NCBI GenBank assembly: GCA_020353115.1
Contig: CP070687.1
Span: 1,729,079-1,737,901 of the forward strand
From: Bacteroidales bacterium
GTDB lineage: Bacteria > Bacteroidota > Bacteroidia > Bacteroidales > VadinHA17
Length of the DNA: 8,823 nt
Direction of reading: 5' to 3'
Positions 1-6,530 of the stretch are shown here, piece by piece. Under the pieces are notes generated by a model. It ran no database searches. It saw only the letters and a list, made by a program, of their open reading frames with translations, and was not told where the DNA came from. The first letter of the stretch is position 1. Every line of letters starts with the position of its first letter. The position numbers and the translations under genes were made by a program.

Positions 1-1459
1 TGTCAAGACGTGCCTCATCAATAAACCGGATACCACTTATCCAATTCCCGTTCATGCTATTGCCATGTCCCTGAATATCATTTTGCCTGCCTGCGAAATT
101 CCACATGAAATAGCGTAAATACATGTGACCCACCTGGTACCTGAAAAAGAACCTCAGGTTTTCTCCGAATGTAGGTTTAATAAAGTCCCTTGTTCCGCCG
201 GAACCATCCGGAATGGGAATTCTGGTTCCCTGAATCTTACCCCAATATTCGTAATCTTCAACATGCAGTGCTTCACGGCTGTACATTCTTGGAAAAACGG
301 TGATGAATTGCGGCTCATAAACATATTCGGATCTTCGGTTCGTAACTACATACCTGTCGCCCTTTCTGGTATATGTCTTTTTCCCCTCCTTGATATCAAT
401 AAGCGGAGCACTGTAATACTGACCTCGAAACAGTGGTCTGTCTCCGTATTGCTCCCTGTTAAGGTAATATTGCAATGAAAAGAGATTTTCCGGGTTATTC
501 TGGTCCATAGGCGGATTGGCCTGGGAACGGATAAGTATCAGGAGAAATGAGGAATAACCAATAATAATAACCGTTATACCCAGAACCAGTGTATTCAATA
601 CTACTCGTCCTTTACGATTGGTATACCATAAACTCCAAATCAGGCCGCCAGTTAATAGTATAATGTATACTGCAACCCCCGAATTGAACGGCAGACCAAA
701 TCCGTTCACAAAGGCCAATTCAAACCATGATGCAAGCCTGAATACCCATGGTATGATTCCATATATAATCCCTCCCAACAATACCACAGAAATCAGGGAA
801 GCCATGATAATCCCGTTACGGGTAGGAGAATACTTCTTAAAATAATAGACAAACACAATGGCTGGTATGGCCAGCAAATTCAGCAGGTGGACGCCAATGG
901 ACAGACCCATAAGATACGCGATGAAAATAAGCCATCTGCCGGAATACCGCTCTCCGGACGAATTTTCCCATTTCAGGATAGCCCAGAAAACAAGCGCTGT
1001 AAACAGTGATGAAGTAGCATACACTTCACCCTCAACGGCTGAAAACCAGAATGTATCAGAAAATGTATAGGCAAGTGATCCGACCAGTGCGCTGCCCATT
1101 ATGGCAGTAATCTGGCCTGAAGATAGCTCCTGGTAATTCCCGATCAGTTTCCTCGCAAGGTGGGATATGGTCCAAAAGAGGAACATAATGGTGAATGCAC
1201 TGGCAAAAACGGATACCATATTGATCATTAAAGCAACTTTCGATACATCCTTACCTGCAAAAAGGGAGAAGAATCTGGCAATCAACATAAAAAGCGGTGC
1301 TCCCGGAGGGTGCCCCACTTCAAGTTTGTAGGATGATGCGATAAACTCACCACAATCCCAGAAACTTGCAGTGGGTTCCACGGTAAGGGTATATACCATT
1401 AAGGCGATAAAGAATACCATCCATCCGCCAATGTTGTTGACAAGGTTATATTTCTTCAT
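1..1459 (-). CDS. GT117 / DUF2723 family membrane glycosyltransferase, N-terminal part (runs off left edge)
   Basis: An open minus-strand frame starts with ATG at 1459 and continues without a stop to the edge, giving 486 codons. The protein begins MKKYNLVNNIGGWMVFF, followed by WDCGEF at about residues 34-39 and GHPPGAP shortly after. These are hallmarks of the DUF2723 (PF11028) family. Many hydrophobic segments follow, then a soluble-looking part with MWNFAGRQNDIQG, also typical of Bacteroidota members. The family shares a GT-C type architecture with the protein O-mannosyltransferase TMEM260 (GT117). By analogy the acidic residues in WDCGEF (D35, E38) would lie at the active site facing the periplasm; this is inference. 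Bacteroidota members are usually around 1000 residues, so about half is present here. It starts 7 bases after the upstream beta-barrel gene stops, so the two are probably cotranscribed. Donor and acceptor are unknown. The family call is strong and the activity call is weaker. Confidence 0.9.
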   Translation of the reverse strand, partial: MKKYNLVNNIGGWMVFFIALMVYTLTVEPTASFWDCGEFIASSYKLEVGHPPGAPLFMLIARFFSLFAGKDVSKVALMINMVSVFASAFTIMFLFWTISHLARKLIGNYQELSSGQITAIMGSALVGSLAYTFSDTFWFSAVEGEVYATSSLFTALVFWAILKWENSSGERYSGRWLIFIAYLMGLSIGVHLLNLLAIPAIVFVYYFKKYSPTRNGIIMASLISVVLLGGIIYGIIPWVFRLASWFELAFVNGFGLPFNSGVAVYIILLTGGLIWSLWYTNRKGRVVLNTLVLGITVIIIGYSSFLLILIRSQANPPMDQNNPENLFSLQYYLNREQYGDRPLFRGQYYSAPLIDIKEGKKTYTRKGDRYVVTNRRSEYVYEPQFITVFPRMYSREALHVEDYEYWGKIQGTRIPIPDGSGGTRDFIKPTFGENLRFFFRYQVGHMYLRYFMWNFAGRQNDIQGHGNSMNGNWISGIRFIDEARLD

Positions 1460-1466
1460 TATCATA

Positions 1467-2663
1467 TTATGGTTCGGTTCTTATCTTCTTCACAAAAAAA
1501 GTATGTCTGTAATTCACGTATAATCCATGTGAAAATTCGAATCTGGTCTTGTGAAAATCATAAAATGGTTCAAACCGTGCCGTAATAAAAAGATTATTAA
1601 TGACACGAATATTCTGTAATAATCTGAATATCAACAGTTCGCGGTTCGGCTCAACATAATCGGAATGTTTGAATGTCGTGGATCTCGAGTTATAAAGCGT
1701 CCCCCCGTAATTTGAAATATAATGATTACCATTCCAGTAACTTACCACGAAGTCAAATAATTTCGTTTTCAATGTCAGGTTCAGATAAGCCCCGTATCCT
1801 TCGTTGTAAACATCGAGCTTTTCGAAGGACAAATCATCATAAAGTACCAGATAATCGTCCGTCTGTATTCCATGAAAGAAATCATTTCCAATAAAAAGAA
1901 GCTCGCCGCTTACTCCTATCGCGGTATTGAACGTGGTTTTTAACGGAAGGGGGGAAGCATCGATCTGTCCTCCCCTGTGCATTCCAAAAATCTGCAACGG
2001 GATTTCCATTTTATATCTTTCCCTGTCAATAATTCTAAATTTCGTAACAAGACCCCCGGATAATTCTTCCTGCTCAGGATCGCCTTTATACAACATTCTT
2101 TCCCAGTCTATCCAGAAATCCATATAGAATCTTCCGTGATCCAATACAGCCTGTATTCCGTTCTCCAACCTGTCTGTCATCACCTTTTCAAAATCATAGA
2201 TCGGTTCTATCAGCTGATGCTGTAATGATCCCCTCAGTGTTCCAAAGAGAAAATGAAGAGACCTCCATTCAATATCGACCGTGAATGTGGGAGATATCCT
2301 GGAATAATCTGTATTACCAAAATCTTTCCATGCAAACAGTCCGGCACGAAGCAAAACCTTTTCGGAAGGAAAAAATATAATATCGGGATTCAGTTGATAA
2401 CCGAATAGCGTGTAACCATCCGATATTTTATTAAAATATTCATTATTCCTGTTAAAGCCCAGGACGGTAAGATCGAAATAGAGATCGTGCTTTTTTTCCG
2501 CAGAATAATTTGGCGGAGGATAAAATACGTTATTATTTAACTGACCATCTAGCTCAGACGAGATAAAAACAAAAGGCAAGATCATCATTAGTAATCCTTT
2601 CAAGGATTTATAGAATAATATCGGCTTGTTACCTGGTTTAATCCTGGCCATAACGAATTTCAT
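1467..2663 (-). CDS. Putative outer-membrane beta-barrel protein, function unknown
   Basis: Encodes about 398 residues. I do not recognise a named family. The N-terminus has a basic stretch (RIKPGNK, then FYKSLK), a hydrophobic core GLLMMILPFVFISS, and a likely cleavage region near ELDGQ, consistent with a signal peptide. The rest has many short alternating hydrophobic/polar strands rich in Phe, Tyr and Trp (for example DLYFDLTVLGF, RFYMDFWIDWERM, YLNLTLKTKLFDFVVSYW, FITARFEPFYDF), as in a beta-barrel. Asp/Gly/Asn-rich turns lie between them. It ends FFVKKIRTEP, so it lacks the usual C-terminal aromatic residue, although FF lies close to the end. I chose the ATG at 2663, two bases after the upstream glycosylase stops. 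An in-frame ATG at 2696 would add 11 residues and overlap that gene by 31 bases. Its place just before a GT117 gene suggests an envelope role, perhaps linked to glycan handling. That is inference from context only. Confidence 0.7.
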   Translation of the reverse strand: MKFVMARIKPGNKPILFYKSLKGLLMMILPFVFISSELDGQLNNNVFYPPPNYSAEKKHDLYFDLTVLGFNRNNEYFNKISDGYTLFGYQLNPDIIFFPSEKVLLRAGLFAWKDFGNTDYSRISPTFTVDIEWRSLHFLFGTLRGSLQHQLIEPIYDFEKVMTDRLENGIQAVLDHGRFYMDFWIDWERMLYKGDPEQEELSGGLVTKFRIIDRERYKMEIPLQIFGMHRGGQIDASPLPLKTTFNTAIGVSGELLFIGNDFFHGIQTDDYLVLYDDLSFEKLDVYNEGYGAYLNLTLKTKLFDFVVSYWNGNHYISNYGGTLYNSRSTTFKHSDYVEPNRELLIFRLLQNIRVINNLFITARFEPFYDFHKTRFEFSHGLYVNYRHTFFVKKIRTEP

Positions 2664-2665
2664 AA

Positions 2666-3208
2666 TTAACAGTTGTCTTTCAGGACGAACCGCCATTCTC
2701 TGTTTTTCCAGTACTCTCCGGCATATTCAATTCCTATTCTTCTGGTTCTTATAATATCATATGTTTCATCTGGATCTTCCAGCCAGATCCGTTTTGAAGA
2801 AGCAAGGTCTTCTCCATAAAAGGAATTATCAATCTTTAATTCCCGTGTCAACTTCCCGGGCCCGTCAAATTTCTCAACACCTCTGATGAGGACGGCTTGC
2901 GGTATATTTTCCTCTCCGGTCACAAAGTTAAGCATCCAATACATACCATAAATGAGATAAACATATATCTTTCCCCCCTTATGGAACATTATCTCGGTTC
3001 TTTCGGTTCTTCCTTTGCTGGCATGGCATGCAAGATCCTCCACACCCCTGTACGCTTCGACTTCCTTTATAAGGTGTCTTGAAACGATTCTATCACTAAA
3101 CCGTCTTACCAGGATTTTTCCCGGCAATTCGGGTGCTACTTCCAGAACATCTCTGACAAAAAAATCCGCCCCAATCCGCTTTCTATCAATCTCCCGGTTT
3201 CCCGTCAT
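2666..3208 (-). CDS. 3-methyladenine DNA glycosylase, AAG/MPG family
   Basis: The 180-residue protein matches the alkyladenine DNA glycosylase (AAG/MPG) family, which removes alkylated purines and, in some members, hypoxanthine, starting base excision repair. Motifs seen are EVEAYRG (49-55), H62 within CHASKGRTERTE, MF at 74-75, IYVYLIYGMYWMLN (81-94), and VLIRGVE followed by GPGKLT. Aligning by motif with human AAG puts the catalytic Glu125 at E51, Tyr127 at Y53, His136 at H62, Tyr159 at Y84, the intercalating Tyr162 at Y87 and Asn169 at N94. All key positions are therefore present. The length fits bacterial members, which lack the eukaryotic N-terminal extension. The ATG at 3208 shares one base with the TGA of the deaminase gene (TGATG), a sign of translational coupling. 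Intact and probably active; substrate range cannot be read. Confidence 0.93.
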   Translation of the reverse strand: MTGNREIDRKRIGADFFVRDVLEVAPELPGKILVRRFSDRIVSRHLIKEVEAYRGVEDLACHASKGRTERTEIMFHKGGKIYVYLIYGMYWMLNFVTGEENIPQAVLIRGVEKFDGPGKLTRELKIDNSFYGEDLASSKRIWLEDPDETYDIIRTRRIGIEYAGEYWKNREWRFVLKDNC

Positions 3209-3678
3209 CAGTAACGTATTCTATTCTCCATTTCATTCCAAAGCCTGAAAACCATTTTGCCTCTGTTATTTAACATCCGTTGTGCAGCAACCACTCTCCC
3301 ATGAGCCGGCTTTAAAAGCTCATCATAGATCCAAACATCATCAAATCCTGCTTTCTTCGCGTCATCCCGCCCACTGGCAAACACGATCCTGTCGATCCTG
3401 GCCCAATAGATAGCAGCCAAACACATTGGACATGGTTCACATGAACAATAAATGGTACAACCACCAAGATCATATGTTTGCAACTTTCTGGATGCTTCTC
3501 TGATAACATTTATCTCTGCATGAGCAGTAGGATCGTTTGATTCTATAACCTGATTTCCTGCACTGGATAATAGTAAACCATCTTTAGTTATAACAGCACC
3601 AAAAGGACCACCATTTTGTTTAACATTATCTTCAGCGATCTTTATTGCTTTTAACAGGTATTTTTCATCCATATCCAT
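3208..3678 (-). CDS. guaD: Nucleoside deaminase, guanine deaminase-like (CDA fold, zinc-dependent)
   Basis: A cytidine/deoxycytidylate deaminase-fold enzyme with the HAE and PCxxC zinc motifs. It resembles Bacillus subtilis guanine deaminase closely: GGPFGAVI, SNDPTAHAE, CEPCPMCLAAIYWAR and AGFDD are all present. Starting at the ATG at 3678 the protein has 156 residues. It then places the zinc ligands at H53, C83 and C86 and the proton-shuttling Glu at E55, and ends in Tyr156, which as I recall are the B. subtilis positions. Guanine deaminase converts guanine to xanthine and ammonia in purine salvage. A TTG at 3699 in the same frame, with AAGGG upstream, would add 7 residues, and an ATG at 3672 would remove 2. 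The length match favours 3678. The start overlaps the end of the O-antigen ligase gene by 14 bases, and the stop overlaps the glycosylase start by one. A related deaminase acting on another purine is possible. Confidence 0.88.
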   Translation of the reverse strand: MDMDEKYLLKAIKIAEDNVKQNGGPFGAVITKDGLLLSSAGNQVIESNDPTAHAEINVIREASRKLQTYDLGGCTIYCSCEPCPMCLAAIYWARIDRIVFASGRDDAKKAGFDDVWIYDELLKPAHGRVVAAQRMLNNRGKMVFRLWNEMENRIRY

Positions 3679-5287
3679 ATTGTTCACTGTTTTTTTCAAT
3701 TGAACCCTTCATTATAAACCATTTTTTATTCCTGGCAAAAAGAAACAGCGAATAAAAATAGGAGAAAAAAGTAGCTCCTGCATGTGTTTCCAGTGTATCC
3801 TCATTGAGCATGGATAGAAATGCAATCAGGAAAAACACCATGAAAAAGAAGTCCTCATACTTTCTCTCAGCAACTAGGGGATAGAAGATTGTTAAAACCG
3901 TAAATAAAAATCCAAACAGACCAAACGAGATGAAAAAGGTAACAAACTGATTGTGTGCACGTAATCTCCATTTTTCACTTAACATGGAATTGCTTTCAAT
4001 ATACTGGTCATCGAATGTCTGCTGAACATCCCCCGTTCCGACACCAAACCAGAAATTTTGCCTGATAATCTGAATGGCTGTTTTCAGATATTCCAGTCGC
4101 TGTGTTATGGAATGTCCGCTCGGATCTCCGCCTTTACGATAGATATCAATCTGCCAAATGAACCCATAAAGAAGTTGATTCAATCCCTTATCAAGGGCAT
4201 AAATGTAATTTCCTACTCCGTCTTCAATATTCTTTATATCCGATTCGGATAAACGGGAAATTCCAAGTGAATCTTTTCGTAATCCCCTGGATGTCAAATA
4301 GCGAATCAGGGTATATTTTATTTCCTGGTCCTTCATATCCTTCCCGGAATAAGAAAAAGTACTCCGTTTATTCCACTCCTGTGCCAGTTCCTTTTCGCAA
4401 ACATATAACCAGATATAACTCCCATTTTCAACCTGTTTGTTATTGAAATCATGAAAATAGGGATTCCCGTTTGCAGTTGTCAGCTCGATATCATCCCGTC
4501 CTGTTTCCGTAATACGGTAAAAACCGACGATGGCCCGGCTTATATATGCCACAATAATCAAAGGAATGATGAACATTAGAATGATTAAAAAATATTTTAG
4601 AATGAAATCGTTTAGGGTTCTGACAAAAAGGACAGAAGAGAAGAATCCCACTATTAAGAAAATGACAATACCGGTCATTGATTGTAACATAAATATAAAC
4701 ACGACCAGCCATATAAGTGATATGGTGTAGAACGCAGATTCAATTCTCCTGAAGTGTTTTTCTTTCGAATAGAGTAGAAATCCCAACGAAAAAATGGCAA
4801 CATTTATTGATAAGCTGAACCGGATATGTGAAATGAAGGGTGAAATATCTCTGATATCTGTAACCACCACTCCGGTCAATCCAAACAAGATAAAGGTGCT
4901 GATGATAGAACCGGCAAGTACACTACCAATGAAGAAAAGAACAATAATTTTTAGCTGTGCGGGAGTAACTGGTTTCGATGTTCCCATAATCACAGGTAAT
5001 GCTAATAGAGGCATTTTGATCCGGATATCCTTGAACGCATAACCGAAGTCAGAGGTATTCAACAACCACAGAAGATGAATGAGAATAATGCCAGAAAACA
5101 CGAGGATGCTTACCCTGCTCCCGAGAATCCTGAATTTATCCCTGAAATTCCCTTCAAGGAGCCAGTTGCCTATCAGGATCAGAATGGATACACTCATTCC
5201 GAACTTGGATACCGGTATACATATCCCAAGCAAGATTAATCCAATAATATAAATATTATAATGGTTGAATATCCTGTGCCGGAACAT
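3665..5287 (-). CDS. O-antigen ligase / Wzy_C family polytopic membrane protein
   Basis: A 540-residue inner-membrane protein with many hydrophobic segments: several between about residues 10 and 255, and more between about 447 and 520. Between them is a large hydrophilic region (about 258-445) that would be the periplasmic loop. Near the end of that loop are SITQRLEYLKTA (393-404), GVGTGD (415-420) and AHNQF (444-448). This layout matches the Wzy_C / O-antigen ligase (WaaL-like) superfamily, where Arg and His residues of the loop are needed for transfer of undecaprenyl-linked glycans. The NEDTLETHAGATFF stretch (495-508) is also of the type seen in Bacteroidota homologues. Members include lipid A-core ligases, polymerases and protein O-oligosaccharyltransferases, and the sequence alone does not separate them. 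The loop is long, about 180 residues. It is the first gene of the minus-strand operon, with ATG at 5287 and no clear Shine-Dalgarno. The deaminase gene starts inside its last codons. Confidence 0.85.
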   Translation of the reverse strand: MFRHRIFNHYNIYIIGLILLGICIPVSKFGMSVSILILIGNWLLEGNFRDKFRILGSRVSILVFSGIILIHLLWLLNTSDFGYAFKDIRIKMPLLALPVIMGTSKPVTPAQLKIIVLFFIGSVLAGSIISTFILFGLTGVVVTDIRDISPFISHIRFSLSINVAIFSLGFLLYSKEKHFRRIESAFYTISLIWLVVFIFMLQSMTGIVIFLIVGFFSSVLFVRTLNDFILKYFLIILMFIIPLIIVAYISRAIVGFYRITETGRDDIELTTANGNPYFHDFNNKQVENGSYIWLYVCEKELAQEWNKRSTFSYSGKDMKDQEIKYTLIRYLTSRGLRKDSLGISRLSESDIKNIEDGVGNYIYALDKGLNQLLYGFIWQIDIYRKGGDPSGHSITQRLEYLKTAIQIIRQNFWFGVGTGDVQQTFDDQYIESNSMLSEKWRLRAHNQFVTFFISFGLFGFLFTVLTIFYPLVAERKYEDFFFMVFFLIAFLSMLNEDTLETHAGATFFSYFYSLFLFARNKKWFIMKGSIEKNSEQYGYG

Positions 5288-5352
5288 ATATTATGGATAT
5301 TAAAGACAATTTCAGGGATGAAAGTTACTGATAAAATTGAAAAATCAATTAT

Positions 5353-5368
5353 CCGCATCTGCGGTTTT
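5353..5368 (+). other. Short GC hairpin followed by TTTT in the divergent intergenic region
   Basis: CCGC (5353-5356) and GCGG (5361-5364) form a 4-bp stem, or 5 bp with a tight loop, followed by TTTT and then AA. It resembles a minimal intrinsic terminator on the plus strand, yet no plus-strand gene lies upstream. On the minus strand it would sit in the leader of the O-antigen ligase operon. Just left of it (5331-5354) is an AT-rich imperfect inverted repeat with AATTGA and TCAATT arms. The function is unknown and the stem is short enough to be chance. Confidence 0.25.
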
Positions 5369-5457
5369 AAATATCTTGATCCTTCGTTTCATCAAACAAA
5401 ATAGATTGAAATTCTGCTTTCAGGATTATGATTTTTCCGGTTTCCGTCAACAAGATA

Positions 5458-5469
5458 TATTCCGGAATA
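5458..5469. promoter_or_regulatory. Perfect 12-bp palindrome upstream of the rplM promoter
   Basis: TATTCCGGAATA is a perfect dyad whose right end lies 17 bases before the proposed -33 TTG of rplM. A second TTCCGG half-like sequence occurs at 5435-5440, 25 bases upstream of the TTCCGG inside the palindrome. The position suits a regulator site, for either the rplM operon or the divergent ligase operon. No protein can be assigned. Confidence 0.3.
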
Positions 5470-5486
5470 AAATCTAACCAATATTC

Positions 5487-5515
5487 TTGTATTAATGAAA
5501 ATAATTGTATTTTTG
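5487..5515 (+). promoter_or_regulatory. Bacteroidota-type promoter of the rplM operon
   Basis: TATTTTTG at 5508-5515 matches the Bacteroidota -7 consensus TAnnTTTG exactly. TTG at 5487-5489 lies 18 bases upstream and fits the -33 element. Transcription would start near 5521-5524, leaving a leader of about 55-60 nt before the GTG start of rplM. It is the only full match to this consensus that I noticed in the intergenic region. Confidence 0.65.
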
Positions 5516-5526
5516 CAGACCACAAA

Positions 5527-5542
5527 TTCAGGGGTTACTGAA
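5527..5542 (+). promoter_or_regulatory. Small hairpin in the rplM 5' leader
   Basis: TTCAG (5527-5531) pairs perfectly with CTGAA (5538-5542) around the loop GGGTTA, just after the predicted transcription start. An alternative hairpin, TTAC (5535-5538) with GTAA (5547-5550), would exclude the first. Ribosomal-protein leaders are often autoregulatory, and leader motifs have been proposed for L13 operons in several phyla. I cannot confirm that this one matches a known motif. Confidence 0.3.
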
Positions 5543-5579
5543 AACTGTAAAAAGGTAATAATAAAAAACACGGAAATTA

Positions 5580-6035
5580 GTGGATACGTTAAGCTATAAG
5601 ACAGTATCAGCAAACAAGGCTACGGTTACGAAAGATTGGGTAATTGTTGATGCTGAAGATCAGATTTTGGGAAGGCTGGCATCGGCAGTTGCGATGATTC
5701 TGAGGGGAAAACACAAAGCTAACTTCACTCCCCATGTGGATTGTGGTGATCATGTTATTGTTCTGAATGCCGAAAAGATACGTTTGACGGGTAAAAAATG
5801 GTCTGACAAGCAATATTTCAGTCATTCTGGGTATCCAGGCGGGCAAAAAAGAACAAGTCCTGAAGACTTAAAGGCGAAAGACCCCAAAGCTGTCGTGGAA
5901 AGGGCTATCAAAGGTATGCTCCCAAAGAATCGTCTAGGCAGGGCAATTTTCAGAAATCTCCATGTTTACATTGGTACCGATCATCCGCATGAAGCTCAAA
6001 AGCCAAAAGAAATCAATTTAAACAGGATCAGATAG
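5580..6035 (+). CDS. rplM: 50S ribosomal protein L13
   Basis: The 151-residue protein is a full-length L13, an early-assembly protein of the large subunit that binds 23S rRNA. Conserved stretches include ILGRLAS (29-35), LRGKHKANFTPHVDCGD, LTGKKW, SGYPGG and KGMLPKN. The start is GTG at 5580: reading from it gives MDTLSYKT, the usual beginning of Bacteroidota L13, and no better ATG lies nearby. CGGAAATTA upstream is at best a weak ribosome-binding site. It is the first gene of the rplM-rpsI-rpsB-tsf cluster, behind the promoter at 5487-5515. Its TAG is two bases before the ATG of rpsI. Confidence 0.97.
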   Translation: MDTLSYKTVSANKATVTKDWVIVDAEDQILGRLASAVAMILRGKHKANFTPHVDCGDHVIVLNAEKIRLTGKKWSDKQYFSHSGYPGGQKRTSPEDLKAKDPKAVVERAIKGMLPKNRLGRAIFRNLHVYIGTDHPHEAQKPKEINLNRIR

Positions 6036-6037
6036 GT

Positions 6038-6424
6038 ATGGAAGAAATCAACGCTACCGGAAGAAGAAAAGCTGCCATTGCCCGGATATACGTAAGTGAA
6101 GGCAAAGGTAAAATCATAATTAACAAAAGGAAGTTTGAAGATTATTTTACAACAAAACACCTACAATATGTCGTTCAGCAGCCCCTGAACCTTCTCGAAG
6201 TTACCGGAAAATATGATATTAAGGTGAATCTGGATGGAGGTGGTACAAAGGGACAAGCTGAAGCTTTAAGATTAGCCATTGCAAGGGCACTCATTAAGCT
6301 CAATCCTGAAGATAAATCCATACTCCGGGCCAGTGGTTTCCTGACCAGGGATCCCAGGGAGGTGGAACGCAAGAAACCCGGTCAGCCCAAGGCACGCAAA
6401 AGATTCCAGTTCAGTAAACGCTAA
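6038..6424 (+). CDS. rpsI: 30S ribosomal protein S9
   Basis: The 128-residue protein is a normal-length S9. It starts MEEINATGRRKAAIARIYV and carries the S9 signature GGGTKGQAEALRLAIARAL (about residues 67-85). The C-terminal half contains SGFLTRDPREVERKKPG. It ends in QFSKR, the extended basic tail that reaches toward P-site tRNA in the small subunit. The ATG lies two bases after the rplM stop, so the two are translationally close, as is usual for this gene pair. After its TAA comes a 106-base gap with the hairpin at 6452-6497. Confidence 0.97.
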   Translation: MEEINATGRRKAAIARIYVSEGKGKIIINKRKFEDYFTTKHLQYVVQQPLNLLEVTGKYDIKVNLDGGGTKGQAEALRLAIARALIKLNPEDKSILRASGFLTRDPREVERKKPGQPKARKRFQFSKR

Positions 6425-6451
6425 TACAGATTGGAAAAAGTTTAGTATCTA

Positions 6452-6497
6452 AATTACCAGGACTTCCGTCATCTTAAACCGGAGCTACCTGGTAATT
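6452..6497 (+). promoter_or_regulatory. Long hairpin in the rpsI-rpsB gap (candidate rpsB leader structure)
   Basis: AATTACCAGG (6452-6461) and CCTGGTAATT (6488-6497) are perfect 10-bp inverted arms. Inside, TTCCG (6464-6468) pairs with CGGAG (6480-6484), including one G-U, across an 11-base loop. The result is a hairpin of about 46 nt with an internal loop. No U tract follows (GTGAAATCAAG), so it is not a standard intrinsic terminator. It ends 33 bases before the rpsB ATG. S2 autoregulates rpsB-tsf through upstream mRNA structure in gammaproteobacteria. A comparable leader, or an RNase processing site, would explain this one. Confidence 0.55.
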
Positions 6498-6530
6498 GTG
6501 AAATCAAGAATGTAAACTAAATCGGAATAA

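Noticed and set aside
125..1070. Three open plus-strand frames of 70-117 codons (125-478, 618-845, 858-1070)
   Set aside because: They lie antisense to the GT117 gene, whose minus-strand frame is uninterrupted and carries family motifs. Their translations show no domain-like character.
3679..3699. TTG start at 3699 for the guanine deaminase
   Set aside because: It has an AAGGG upstream, but it lengthens the overlap with the ligase gene and adds 7 residues. The ATG at 3678 gives the same length and zinc-ligand numbering as B. subtilis GuaD.
5390..5460. Promoter for the minus-strand ligase operon
   Set aside because: The nearest -7-like sequence on the minus strand (TATTTTG, near 5397-5403) is one base short of TAnnTTTG and has no -33 TTG at the right distance, so I did not call it.
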